Assembly (NCBI GenBank): GCA_045126975.1
Contig: JBGVPL010000006.1
Coordinates: forward strand, 1-64,000
Source: Aphodosoma sp045126975
GTDB taxonomy: Bacteria; Bacteroidota; Bacteroidia; Bacteroidales; Paludibacteraceae
Direction: 5' to 3'
Length of the DNA: 64,000 bases
Part shown: piece after piece, positions 32,621 through 41,520 of the stretch
Position numbering within the stretch: the first letter of the stretch is position 1
Layout of the letters: every line of letters starts with the position of its first letter
Program-made: the position numbers and the translations under genes
The notes under the pieces: model-generated
Database searches by the model: none
Seen by the model: the letters and a program-made list of their open reading frames with translations, nothing else
What the model was told of the DNA's origin: nothing

Positions 32621-34102
32621 ATGGCAAAAGAGTTAAAAGAATTGACACCACGTGAGGAGAATTACTCACAATGGTATAATGATTTGGTTGTAAAAGCCGA
32701 TTTGGCTGAAAATTCGGCAGTGCGTGGTTGTATGGTCATCAAACCATACGGTTATGCTATTTGGGAAAAAATCCAACGTCAACTCGACGATATGTTCAAA
32801 GAAACAGGTCACGTGAATGCTTATTTCCCTTTGTTGATTCCAAAATCATTCTTAAGTCGTGAGGCTGACCACGTTGAAGGTTTTGCAAAAGAGTGTGCCG
32901 TAGTAACACACTATCGTCTCAAAAATAGCGAAGAGGGCAAAGGTGTCGTAGTTGACCCAGAGGCTCGTCTCGAAGAGGAGTTGATTATTCGTCCTACATC
33001 TGAAACTATTATCTGGAATACATATAAAAATTGGATTCAATCGTATCGCGACCTCCCTATTTTGTGTAATCAATGGGCTAACGTAATGCGTTGGGAGATG
33101 CGTACTCGCTTGTTCCTTCGTACTGCCGAGTTCCTTTGGCAAGAGGGTCATACTGCCCATGCTACCGAAGAAGAAGCACTCGAAGAAGCACGCAAAATGC
33201 TTGATGTATATGCCGAATTTGCTGAAAAATATATGGCTGTGCCTGTTGTTAAAGGTATCAAATCGGCTAACGAACGCTTTGCTGGTGCGGTAGAGACATT
33301 CTGTATCGAGGCAATGATGCAAGATGGTAAAGCCCTTCAAGCTGGTACATCTCATTTCCTTGGTCAAAACTTTGCTAAAGCATTTGACGTACAATTCGTT
33401 ACAAAAGAGAATAAACTCGACTATGTTTGGGCTACATCATGGGGCGTTTCTACACGTTTGATGGGTGCGCTCATCATGGCTCACTCTGATAATAATGGTC
33501 TTGTTCTCCCTCCTGCATTGGCACCATTCCAAGTAGTTATCGTGCCTATCTACAAAGGCGAAGAACAATTGGCTATGATTAACGAGAAAGCCGATGCTCT
33601 TGTTAGAGAGTTGAAAGCGTTGGGTGTAAGCGTTAAATACGACAATGCCGATAATAAAAAACCAGGTTGGAAATTCTCCGAATACGAATTGAAGGGTGTG
33701 CCTGTGCGTGTAGTGCTTGGTGCTCGTGACCTCGAAAATGGCATGGTTGAGATTATGCGTCGCGACAAACTCGAAAAATCATCAGTTGCTTACGAAGGCG
33801 TTGCTGGTTATATCAAAGAACTTTTGAACGATATTCAAGCAAATATCTTCCAAAAAGCATTAGACTATCGTGCTTCTGTAACTCGTGAAGTAAATTCTTA
33901 CGACGAATTCAAAGTCGAAATCGAGAAAGGCGGTTTCATCTCAGCTCACTGGGATGGCACACCTGAAACAGAAGAACTCATCAAACAAGAAACTAAAGCA
34001 ACAATCCGCTGTATTCCATTGGATGGCGACACAACTCCAGGCGTATGTATGGTAACTGGTCGTCCATCTGCTCGCCGTGTATTGTTTGCTCGTGCATATT
34101 GA
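32621..34102 (+). CDS. proS: Prolyl-tRNA synthetase, archaeal/eukaryotic type
   Basis: 493 residues. Class II synthetase without the editing insertion of the E. coli type. N-terminal TPREENYSQWYNDLVVKADL, motif 2 MRWEMRTRLFLRTAEFLWQE, then GTSHFLGQNFAKAFDVQF and motif 3 region PPALAPFQVVIVPIY, with the anticodon-binding domain and a C-terminal alpha/beta domain ending RRVLFARAY. It charges tRNA-Pro in the cytoplasm. Ends at a clear intrinsic terminator. Confidence 0.95.
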   Translation: MAKELKELTPREENYSQWYNDLVVKADLAENSAVRGCMVIKPYGYAIWEKIQRQLDDMFKETGHVNAYFPLLIPKSFLSREADHVEGFAKECAVVTHYRLKNSEEGKGVVVDPEARLEEELIIRPTSETIIWNTYKNWIQSYRDLPILCNQWANVMRWEMRTRLFLRTAEFLWQEGHTAHATEEEALEEARKMLDVYAEFAEKYMAVPVVKGIKSANERFAGAVETFCIEAMMQDGKALQAGTSHFLGQNFAKAFDVQFVTKENKLDYVWATSWGVSTRLMGALIMAHSDNNGLVLPPALAPFQVVIVPIYKGEEQLAMINEKADALVRELKALGVSVKYDNADNKKPGWKFSEYELKGVPVRVVLGARDLENGMVEIMRRDKLEKSSVAYEGVAGYIKELLNDIQANIFQKALDYRASVTREVNSYDEFKVEIEKGGFISAHWDGTPETEELIKQETKATIRCIPLDGDTTPGVCMVTGRPSARRVLFARAY

Positions 34103-34103
34103 T

Positions 34104-34131
34104 AAAAAGGGACTTTAGAAGTCCCTTTTTT
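34104..34131 (+). terminator. proS terminator
   Basis: AAAAGGGACTT-TAG-AAGTCCCTTTTTT, perfect stem and T run. Confidence 0.88.
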
Positions 34132-34144
34132 ATGATTTAATAGG

Positions 34145-34178
34145 AAAGGGGGCTACTCATTTTGAGTAGCCCCCTTTT
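34145..34178 (-). terminator. rpmF terminator, facing proS
   Basis: Perfect 12-bp stem GGGGGCTACTCA / TGAGTAGCCCCC with a TTT loop, flanked by AAA and TTTT, so it can work in both directions; it closes the minus-strand DUF177-rpmF unit. Confidence 0.85.
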
Positions 34179-34200
34179 GTACTGTTTTAATTCGAAACGA

Positions 34201-34380
34201 TTAAGCGTTTTTTTCGATTGCCAATTTACCACGATAGTAACCGCATTCAGGGCATACTGTGTGGTAGATGTGCATTGCACCACAGTTTGAGCAAACGGCA
34301 AGTGTAGGAGCAACAGCTTTGTCATGTGTACGACGTTTTGCTGTACGTTGTTTCGAATGTTTACGTTTTGGATGTGCCAT
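34201..34380 (-). CDS. rpmF: 50S ribosomal protein L32
   Basis: 59 residues. Begins MAHPKRKHSKQRTAKRRTHD and carries the zinc ribbon CSNCG...CPECGYYRG (two CxxC pairs at residues 30-33 and 43-46), so this is the zinc-containing form. It lies 20 nt after the DUF177 gene, the usual pair, and should be transcribed from the promoter at 34972-35001. Confidence 0.95.
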   Translation of the reverse strand: MAHPKRKHSKQRTAKRRTHDKAVAPTLAVCSNCGAMHIYHTVCPECGYYRGKLAIEKNA

Positions 34381-34400
34381 TTCGTTTTAACTTAAAATAA

Positions 34401-34955
34401 TTAGTTGTTTAAAATATTTTTCAAGGCAGCCCAACGTGGGTCAACCTCGTGATTCTCATTTGTTTTTATATCATCATCGCTATCATCGTCGTCGTCAATT
34501 TCGCGTACGCTGTGTTGGTTGAGAATGTTCATCATTTCGGCATTGCATTCGCCATCGGGATGCGAGTGGCAAATCGGAATTGCAAGTGCGCAAAATTCGT
34601 ATAAAGTCCAAGCGATGTTGAAAGTGCCTTCGTCTTCGGGAATTACGATTAAATCGTCGCTTTCTTCGCTATATGATTTTCCGAATTTGATGTATAATGA
34701 TTCTTCTACATCAATATCAACCCAAAGTGCATCAAGGCAACGGTCGCATGTTGTTTCAACTTTGCCACTGAGAGCGATGTTGAGTTCGATATTTAGCGAT
34801 GTTTTGTTGACTTCTATTTCAGCTTTTACATCTCCAGCTGTGATTTCTGGTCCTTCAACATCTATGAAAAATTGATTGTCTAAATCAAATTCATAGTGGT
34901 GTGTTCCTTCTGAAAGTGTCTTAAGTTGGAGTGTGTATAGTGATAGTGTGTCCAT
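34401..34955 (-). CDS. YceD/DUF177 family protein
   Basis: 184 residues. DUF177 proteins lie directly upstream of rpmF in most bacteria and are linked to 23S rRNA stability. The conserved Cys motif TTCDRCLDALWVDID (about residues 88-102) and CHSHPDGECNAEMMN (about 128-142) are seen. An Asp-rich stretch (DDDDDSDDDI-like, about 153-163) precedes the conserved DPRWAALKNI ending. Confidence 0.88.
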   Translation of the reverse strand: MDTLSLYTLQLKTLSEGTHHYEFDLDNQFFIDVEGPEITAGDVKAEIEVNKTSLNIELNIALSGKVETTCDRCLDALWVDIDVEESLYIKFGKSYSEESDDLIVIPEDEGTFNIAWTLYEFCALAIPICHSHPDGECNAEMMNILNQHSVREIDDDDDSDDDIKTNENHEVDPRWAALKNILNN

Positions 34956-34971
34956 GTTATAAAAAGCGGTG

Positions 34972-35001
34972 CAAAGTTACAAAAAATAATTGAGATAGCA
35001 A
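34972..35001 (-). promoter_or_regulatory. Promoter for DUF177-rpmF
   Basis: Read on the minus strand: TTG, 19-nt spacer, TAACTTTG. Confidence 0.75.
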
Positions 35002-35032
35002 AGGGTTATTTGTTTTTTTTTGATTTATTTGA

Positions 35033-35161
35033 AAAGACAAAAGGACATAAGTAGATAAATTATTTATGTTCTTATGATTTTCTATTTTTTTAAATTTTTA
35101 TTGCCGAAGTCTCAAAGATATCCGGTTCTCAATTTTCAACGTTCAACTGTCAACTTTCAAC
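35033..35161. repeat. Heptamers between DUF177 and the histidine kinase
   Basis: AAAAGACAAAAGGACATAAG with partner TTATGTTCTTATGATTTTCT at 35033-35085, then TCTCAATTTTCAACGTTCAA units at 35123-35161 that run into the stop codon region of the kinase gene. Confidence 0.75.
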
Positions 35162-36286
35162 TTGTATGGTTGGTATTTCGATTCGGAAGGTGGTACCTAA
35201 GCCGATTTCGGAGCCTTTGACGAAGATTTTGCCGTGGTGGTATTCTTCGATAATGCGTTTGGCGAGTGATAGTCCAAGACCCCATCCGCGTTGTTTGGTA
35301 GTGTAGCCAGGCTCGAAGATTGATTTGAATTTGCCTCGTTCGATGCCTCGACCTGAGTCGGTGATTTCGATGATTAGATTATCTTCTTGATTGAATAGTT
35401 CGAAGTCGATATTGCCCTCTTTGCCTTCCATTGCGTCGATTGCGTTTTTACAGAGGTTTTCGATTACCCATTCGAATAGAGGAGGGGAGATGAGACAGTT
35501 GTTTTCGGATGTGGTGTCTTCGACTGAGTAGGTTATTTTTTTTGATGTGCGATTGAGCATATAGTTTACTGCTCGTTGTGTAAGTTCGCTGATATTTTCT
35601 TGTGATAGTTCGGGCACAGAGCCGATTTTAGAGAAGCGTTCGGTGATGGTTTTTAGGCGTGTGATGTCTTTGTCGATTTCGGTACAAATCATATCGTCGT
35701 TACCTATTCGAGTTTTTAGAATTTCGTTCCAAGCCATTAGTGATGAGATAGGTGTGCCGAGTTGGTGTGCGGTTTCTTTAGAGAGACCAGCCCAGAGTTT
35801 GTCTTGTTCGGCGCGTTTGTCGGTAGAAAGTGCCCAAATGACGAGCATGAGGAATAGGGCAATGATGGAAAGTTGGATGTAGGGGAAGAATTCGAGTGTT
35901 TTGAGTATGTTGGAGTTGTCGTAGTAGATGTATTGTTTTGTATTTTCGTCGAGGGTTATTTCGATTGGAGGATTTGTGCTTTTTAGGCGTTGGATTTGAC
36001 GTTCGTAATATTCTTCAATGTTAATTTTTGGTTCGTTGAAGTTGCGGGCAGATATGTATCGGTCGCGATCATCAACAATGATTACTGGAATATTTTCATT
36101 TTTTTCGATGATGTTAAAAATGAAATCAGAGTATTCGTCGTTGAGGAGTAGGCGTGTGGCTTCTGCCCAGATTTCCATTTTGCGTTGTTCTTCTTGTGCG
36201 AGAGAAGCGGCGAGTTTGTTTGTGAATATAATTGATATGCTGACTATTATGGCAGCAAAAACGATTAACCAAATGCGTGATTTCAT
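35150..36286 (-). CDS. Orphan sensor histidine kinase
   Basis: 378 residues. Two TM segments (about 5-23 and 136-153) bracket a small periplasmic sensor domain. The phosphoacceptor is His174 in ETAHQLGTPISSLMAW (HPK variant without Glu-Pro); N box IENLCKNAIDAMEG and G boxes DSGRGIERGKFKSIFEPGYT and GWGLGLSLAKRI are complete. It would autophosphorylate and pass phosphate to a response regulator, but no regulator gene is in the neighbourhood. The gene ends inside a heptamer tract. Confidence 0.9.
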   Translation of the reverse strand: MKSRIWLIVFAAIIVSISIIFTNKLAASLAQEEQRKMEIWAEATRLLLNDEYSDFIFNIIEKNENIPVIIVDDRDRYISARNFNEPKINIEEYYERQIQRLKSTNPPIEITLDENTKQYIYYDNSNILKTLEFFPYIQLSIIALFLMLVIWALSTDKRAEQDKLWAGLSKETAHQLGTPISSLMAWNEILKTRIGNDDMICTEIDKDITRLKTITERFSKIGSVPELSQENISELTQRAVNYMLNRTSKKITYSVEDTTSENNCLISPPLFEWVIENLCKNAIDAMEGKEGNIDFELFNQEDNLIIEITDSGRGIERGKFKSIFEPGYTTKQRGWGLGLSLAKRIIEEYHHGKIFVKGSEIGLGTTFRIEIPTIQVES

Positions 36287-36298
36287 AGTTATATTTTT

Positions 36299-36381
36299 AG
36301 AAGACAGAATAACACAAGGACATAATTTTTTAGATGATAAATATGAAATTTTCTGTTATTATGTTCTTTTGTCTTTTTTTA
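36299..36381. repeat. Inverted AGACAGA / TTCTTTTGTCT heptamer hairpin
   Basis: AGACAGAATAACACAAGGAC on the left and TTATGTTCTTTTGTCTTTTT on the right form a hairpin; the right arm overlaps the last codons of the barrel gene ending at 36359. Confidence 0.75.
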
Positions 36382-37420
36382 TTTTGTTTATTAAATTGTT
36401 GAGGTTGAAGTGGGCTGTGAGGAGTTGTTGATGTGCGAGTGGGTGGTTGGGGGTGTAGTGAAGATTCCAACTGAAACGGACATCAACAAAAGGGAATTGC
36501 ACTATATAAACGGAAAATTCAGTTTTATTGTATATCGAGTGTTGATAAATTGATTCGCCTTGATTGAGTATCGAGCCATATTGCTTGTATAGAGGCATTA
36601 GTGGGTCGCCGACATAGAGTGTGTTTTCGGCAGCAAGGAAACGCCATTTAATTGAGAGTTCGGCGAGAAAGCCGTGATTTATAAATAGTTGATTATGTTT
36701 GCGGTCGCGTTGATAACTGAAAATATAGCTTGTGCGTAGGGCGAGAGTGTCGAGGGGAGTGAGTTGAGAGAAATTGAAGCCGATGAATGGTTGGGCAGTG
36801 ATGTCGTCGCAAACACCGTCACGCACAGGGGGATTTAGGCGGTTGGCAAGGTGATTGAGTTGGGCATTACCTCCAGCGAAGAAGAAGTTATAGTGGTATT
36901 CGCCAGTGAGGAGAAGGCGGAAGGCTTCGCGAGTTTCTACGGATTGCATGCCACGCCAATCAGCGATGAATTCGGCAAATCCGTGACGTGAGGCGTAGGA
37001 GAAGTGTACGCCTTGTATGTTAGGCGAGAAATATGATAGCGAGTCGCTGAATAGGTAGTCGGGGAGATGAGTTTTTATGTTTCGCCAAGGGATGAAACCA
37101 AAAGAGAGGTTGAAGCCGTGTTGGCGATAGCGGTAGTAGATAGTAGGGCTGAGGCGTATGTCGCGCCATGTAGAGCCGAAAGGTTGGATGTACGACACAC
37201 CAGCGATGAGTTGGTGATTGCCATAGAGAGAGTCGTTGAATTCTACTCCAATTTCGGGAGAGAGTCGTGTGCCGAACAGAGGTTGTGAAGGGAATGACGG
37301 CATCTGGCTTTCTCGGTTGTCGAAAAAGGTGAGGAAATCAATGTTGTATATAAATTTCTGCGCATTTATTGCGCACGAAATAAGTATGAATAGGGTTAAT
37401 ATTTTTAGTTTGTGTATCAT
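36359..37420 (-). CDS. Predicted outer-membrane beta-barrel protein
   Basis: 353 residues from the ATG at 37420; signal peptide MIHKLKILTLFILISCAINA (1-20) fixes this start against an upstream ATG at 37453 that lies in a repeat. The body alternates aromatic/hydrophobic and polar residues (IYYRYRQHGFNLSFGFIPWR, FFAGGNAQLNHLANRL, SFVD-type strands such as FVDVRFSWNLHYT), typical for a barrel. I do not recognise the family. The final KIKKDKRT is encoded by the AAAAGAC heptamer, so the C-terminus is repeat-derived. Confidence 0.75.
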   Translation of the reverse strand: MIHKLKILTLFILISCAINAQKFIYNIDFLTFFDNRESQMPSFPSQPLFGTRLSPEIGVEFNDSLYGNHQLIAGVSYIQPFGSTWRDIRLSPTIYYRYRQHGFNLSFGFIPWRNIKTHLPDYLFSDSLSYFSPNIQGVHFSYASRHGFAEFIADWRGMQSVETREAFRLLLTGEYHYNFFFAGGNAQLNHLANRLNPPVRDGVCDDITAQPFIGFNFSQLTPLDTLALRTSYIFSYQRDRKHNQLFINHGFLAELSIKWRFLAAENTLYVGDPLMPLYKQYGSILNQGESIYQHSIYNKTEFSVYIVQFPFVDVRFSWNLHYTPNHPLAHQQLLTAHFNLNNLINKIKKDKRT

Positions 37421-37650
37421 AATTATTAATAAGACAGAATGACATAAAGACATAATCTTTATTTTTTTTACATATGCCTCGCTGAAACTAAAGTTTCATC
37501 ACCGGCAAATGAATGACAGATTTGAAGTTACATTTATTGAATATGTCTTTTGTATTGAGATTTTTACGAAGTAAAAAGCAAAATCATTATGTAAAAGAAA
37601 AAATATGTTTTTATGTCATTATGTCTAAAAAATATAAATTTTTCTCATTG

Positions 37651-38562
37651 TTATCTGTATTTTCCTTCGGTGATGTCTTCGCGGATAGAGAGGTAGCTTA
37701 GGTAGCGGCTTTGGGCAATGAGGTGTTGGTCTAGGGCTTCGAGGACTGCGCAACCTGGCTCATGGGTGTGAGAGCAGTTGCCGAAACGGCACTCTTTTGA
37801 GATGCGGAAAATCTCAGGGAAGTAGTGCGAAATTTCGTCGAGTTCCATATCTACCATACCGAAACCTTTGATGCCTGGGGTGTCGATGAGATACGACTCT
37901 TTGTCGATGGCATACATCTCGCTAAAGGTGGTGGTGTGCATGCCTTTGTGGTGATAGTCGGATATTTGAGCTGTGCGAGCATGCGAATCGGGCACTATTT
38001 GGTTGATAATAGTGCTTTTGCCAACACCAGAGTTGCCAGAGAGAAGGGTGATTTTGCCATTGAGGAGTTCGTTGAGGCGGTCGATGCCAACTCCTTGAGT
38101 GGCAGAGATTTGTAGCGTGTTGTAACCGATTGAATGATAGAGATAGTCCATCGCCTTGAGGTAGTCGAGTTGGTCGTCGTCGAGGAGGTCTATTTTGTTG
38201 AAAACTATAGTAGTAGGTATGTTGTAAGCCTCGGCAGTAGCAAGGAAACGGTCGATGAAAGTAGTGGCAGTGGTAGGGTTGGCAATAGTTACAACAAGCA
38301 CGCATTGGTCGAGGTTAGCGGCAATGACGTGGAGTTGTTTTGATAGGTTAGTAGGCTTGCGCACTATGTAGTTGCGGCGGTCGTGGAGGTCGGTGATATA
38401 GCCCGATTCGGGGTCGAACTCAACGCGGTCGCCTACGGTGATAGGGTTAGTTGCTTTGATGCCTTTGATGCGGAAATTGCCTTTGATTTTACATGTGAAG
38501 TCGCCTTGTTCGTTGCGAACGAGGTAGTCAGCACCTGTGGTTTTTATAATTAAGCCAGTCAT
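37651..38562 (-). CDS. rsgA: Ribosome small-subunit-dependent GTPase A
   Basis: 303 residues. OB-fold N-terminus (about 1-65), circularly permuted GTPase with NKIDLLDD (G4) ahead of LSGNSGVGKSTIINQI (G1, about 175-190) and DTPGIKGFG (G3), and a C-terminal zinc finger CRFGNCSHTHEPGCAV. It assists late 30S subunit assembly. The gene start is followed upstream by a composite repeat. Confidence 0.95.
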   Translation of the reverse strand: MTGLIIKTTGADYLVRNEQGDFTCKIKGNFRIKGIKATNPITVGDRVEFDPESGYITDLHDRRNYIVRKPTNLSKQLHVIAANLDQCVLVVTIANPTTATTFIDRFLATAEAYNIPTTIVFNKIDLLDDDQLDYLKAMDYLYHSIGYNTLQISATQGVGIDRLNELLNGKITLLSGNSGVGKSTIINQIVPDSHARTAQISDYHHKGMHTTTFSEMYAIDKESYLIDTPGIKGFGMVDMELDEISHYFPEIFRISKECRFGNCSHTHEPGCAVLEALDQHLIAQSRYLSYLSIREDITEGKYR

Positions 38563-38564
38563 TC

Positions 38565-38654
38565 GAGTTGAAAGTTGAAAGTTGAAAGTTGAAAATTGAA
38601 AGTTGTTGACCCCCTCCGCTCTTCGAGCTCGTCCCCCTAAGACAGGGGGACAAT
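38565..38654. repeat. Composite repeat: GAAAGTT heptamers plus CCCCCT palindrome
   Basis: GAGTTGAAAGTTGAAAGTTG onward (period 7) followed by GACCCCCTCCGC, CTCGTCCCCCTAAGACAGGG and GGACAAT. Same composite, in the same orientation, as the three copies inside the barrel gene just downstream. Confidence 0.85.
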
Positions 38655-38740
38655 ATAGGGGTTATTTTAATTTTAGTGTGTTATTTTATAGTGGTGTTTA
38701 ATAATTAATTAATAATTATGAATTATGCATTGTGCATTGA

Positions 38741-40126
<1,386 letters not shown>

Positions 40127-40181
40127 CATTAATTGTGCATTATGCATTATGCATTGTGCATTGAATTATGCATTGTGCATT
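40127..40181. repeat. (ATTGTGC)n tract between barrel gene and frr
   Basis: AATTGTGCATTATGCATTAT and on: seven units ATTATGC/ATTGTGC. On the minus strand it also provides the MHNAQL codons of a spurious upstream start for the barrel gene. Confidence 0.85.
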
Positions 40182-40183
40182 GA

Positions 40184-40747
40184 TTAAATTGTCATAATTT
40201 CTTTCTCTTTAGCAGCAAGCATTTCTTCGACTTTTTTGATGAATTTGTCGTGAACTTTTTGTACTTCTGCTTCGCCGTCTTTTTCTACGTCCTCAGGAAG
40301 ACCATTTTTTTGTTCTTTTTTGAGTTTGTCCATAGCGTCGCGGCGTGCGTTGCGGATAGAAACTTTAGCATCTTCGCCAGCAGCATTGGCTTGTTTAACC
40401 AATTGTTTACGGCGTTCCTCAGTTACAGGAGGGAGACAAAGACGGATAACTTCGCCGTTGTTTACAGGCATGATACCGATATCAGAGTTGATAAGAGCTT
40501 TTTCAACAACAGCCATCATATTTTTCTCCCAGCATTGGATTTGGATAGTTTTAGCGTCAGGAGTAGAGATGTTAGCCACGTTTGAGATAGGCACGATGCT
40601 ACCATAGTAGTCAACGCGTACGCCATCAACGATACGTACATTAGCTTTACCAGCGCGGATGTGAGCGAGAGCATCGTCGAGGAACATCACAGCACCTTCC
40701 ATGTCGTCAGATGCGTTGGAGATAATAGGTTTTACTCTTTCGTCCAT
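40184..40747 (-). CDS. frr: Ribosome recycling factor
   Basis: 187 residues, the normal length. Three-helix/beta family features: RIVDGVRVDYYGSIVPISNV, STPDAKTIQIQCWEKNMMAV, INSDIGIMPVNNGEVIRLCL and PPVTEERRKQLVKQANAAGE. It splits post-termination ribosomes together with EF-G. Its own promoter lies at 40805-40835, with a TTAGTTA heptamer tract in the leader. Confidence 0.96.
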   Translation of the reverse strand: MDERVKPIISNASDDMEGAVMFLDDALAHIRAGKANVRIVDGVRVDYYGSIVPISNVANISTPDAKTIQIQCWEKNMMAVVEKALINSDIGIMPVNNGEVIRLCLPPVTEERRKQLVKQANAAGEDAKVSIRNARRDAMDKLKKEQKNGLPEDVEKDGEAEVQKVHDKFIKKVEEMLAAKEKEIMTI

Positions 40748-40804
40748 AATTTATATTTAGTTATTAATGATTAGTTATTAACGAATGATGTTGTTTTTAT
40801 CTTG

Positions 40805-40835
40805 CAAAGATAAGACAAATTTGTGATAGTTGCAA
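40805..40835 (-). promoter_or_regulatory. Promoter for frr
   Basis: On the minus strand: TTG, 20-nt spacer, TATCTTTG. Confidence 0.78.
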
Positions 40836-41229
40836 GAGTTTTGATTTAATTTTGTAGTTTATGTGTGTGATTGTAGTTAAATTGATGTGTATACCGTGTC
40901 GATAATTAAGTTTTTGGGGTGAACTTTGAGTGGTAAATACACAATGAGAGTGGTTGTTGATGATGTCCGTTTTCTTCGGTACAGGTTGCTTGCACCTTGC
41001 TGTTGGGTAGTACACACTGAGAGTGTGTGTTTGCGGAGATAGAAGTAGGGATATGACAGGCTATGTAAGGTTCAGAGGTACGATTATCTTTCGTATATCC
41101 TTCGTGTATGTTTCGTAGTATGTTCTTTTCTGTTAGATTGATATTTCTCTAAAAAAAATATTGAATCTATTGTAAATCAATACTCTAAGTTTAATTTCTG
41201 AAAAATTATAAAAACCGCATTAGAAAGAC

Positions 41230-41260
41230 TTGCAATTCGCTAAAAAAATTTGTATATTTG
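41230..41260 (+). promoter_or_regulatory. Promoter of the island's first gene
   Basis: TTG at 41230-41232, 20-nt spacer, TATATTTG at 41253-41260. Confidence 0.7.
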
Positions 41261-41520
41261 CAGAAAATATGATTTGTGAAAGATTAACAAGAGATTTTTT
41301 TTATAACATTGTATTTTTGTGATAAAAATTATAAAAAATGAAATAATATTTTTGTGTTGTCAAAAGTTGTCAAAAATAGGTGGTAATTTTGCAGTTGAAT
41401 TTGATATTTATTGTGGTTGTTTATAAATGTGGTGTTTTGGAAGATAGTAGAATTTAAGTTGAGTTTTAGAAAAGTTAATGACATAATTTACATTAAAAAA
41501 TATTGAAAGTAGCAATCGGT

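Larger units (their letters stand above)
40748..41520. other. 773-nt divergent gap between frr and the defence-like island
   Basis: No gene seen. It holds the frr leader with TTAGTTA heptamers (40752-40786), the frr promoter, a small ACACACT-GAG-AGTGTGT hairpin (41012-41028), three 11-12-bp direct repeats TTTCGTATATC / CTTCGTGTATG / TTTCGTAGTATG (41089-41122), the promoter at 41230-41260, and a direct repeat GTTGTCAAAA twice (41356-41375) just before a second -7-like TAATTTTG (41384-41391). This leaves a leader of about 250 nt for the helicase gene. Confidence 0.65.

Noticed and set aside
37513..37701. A 62-codon open frame between the barrel gene and rsgA
   Set aside because: AT-rich low-complexity sequence with repeat units; overlaps the end of rsgA on the other strand; no family likeness.
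40748..41520. tRNA gene or integration site next to the defence-like island
   Set aside because: I found no cloverleaf, no TTCRA-type arm and no flanking direct repeat; frr, not a tRNA, borders the island.
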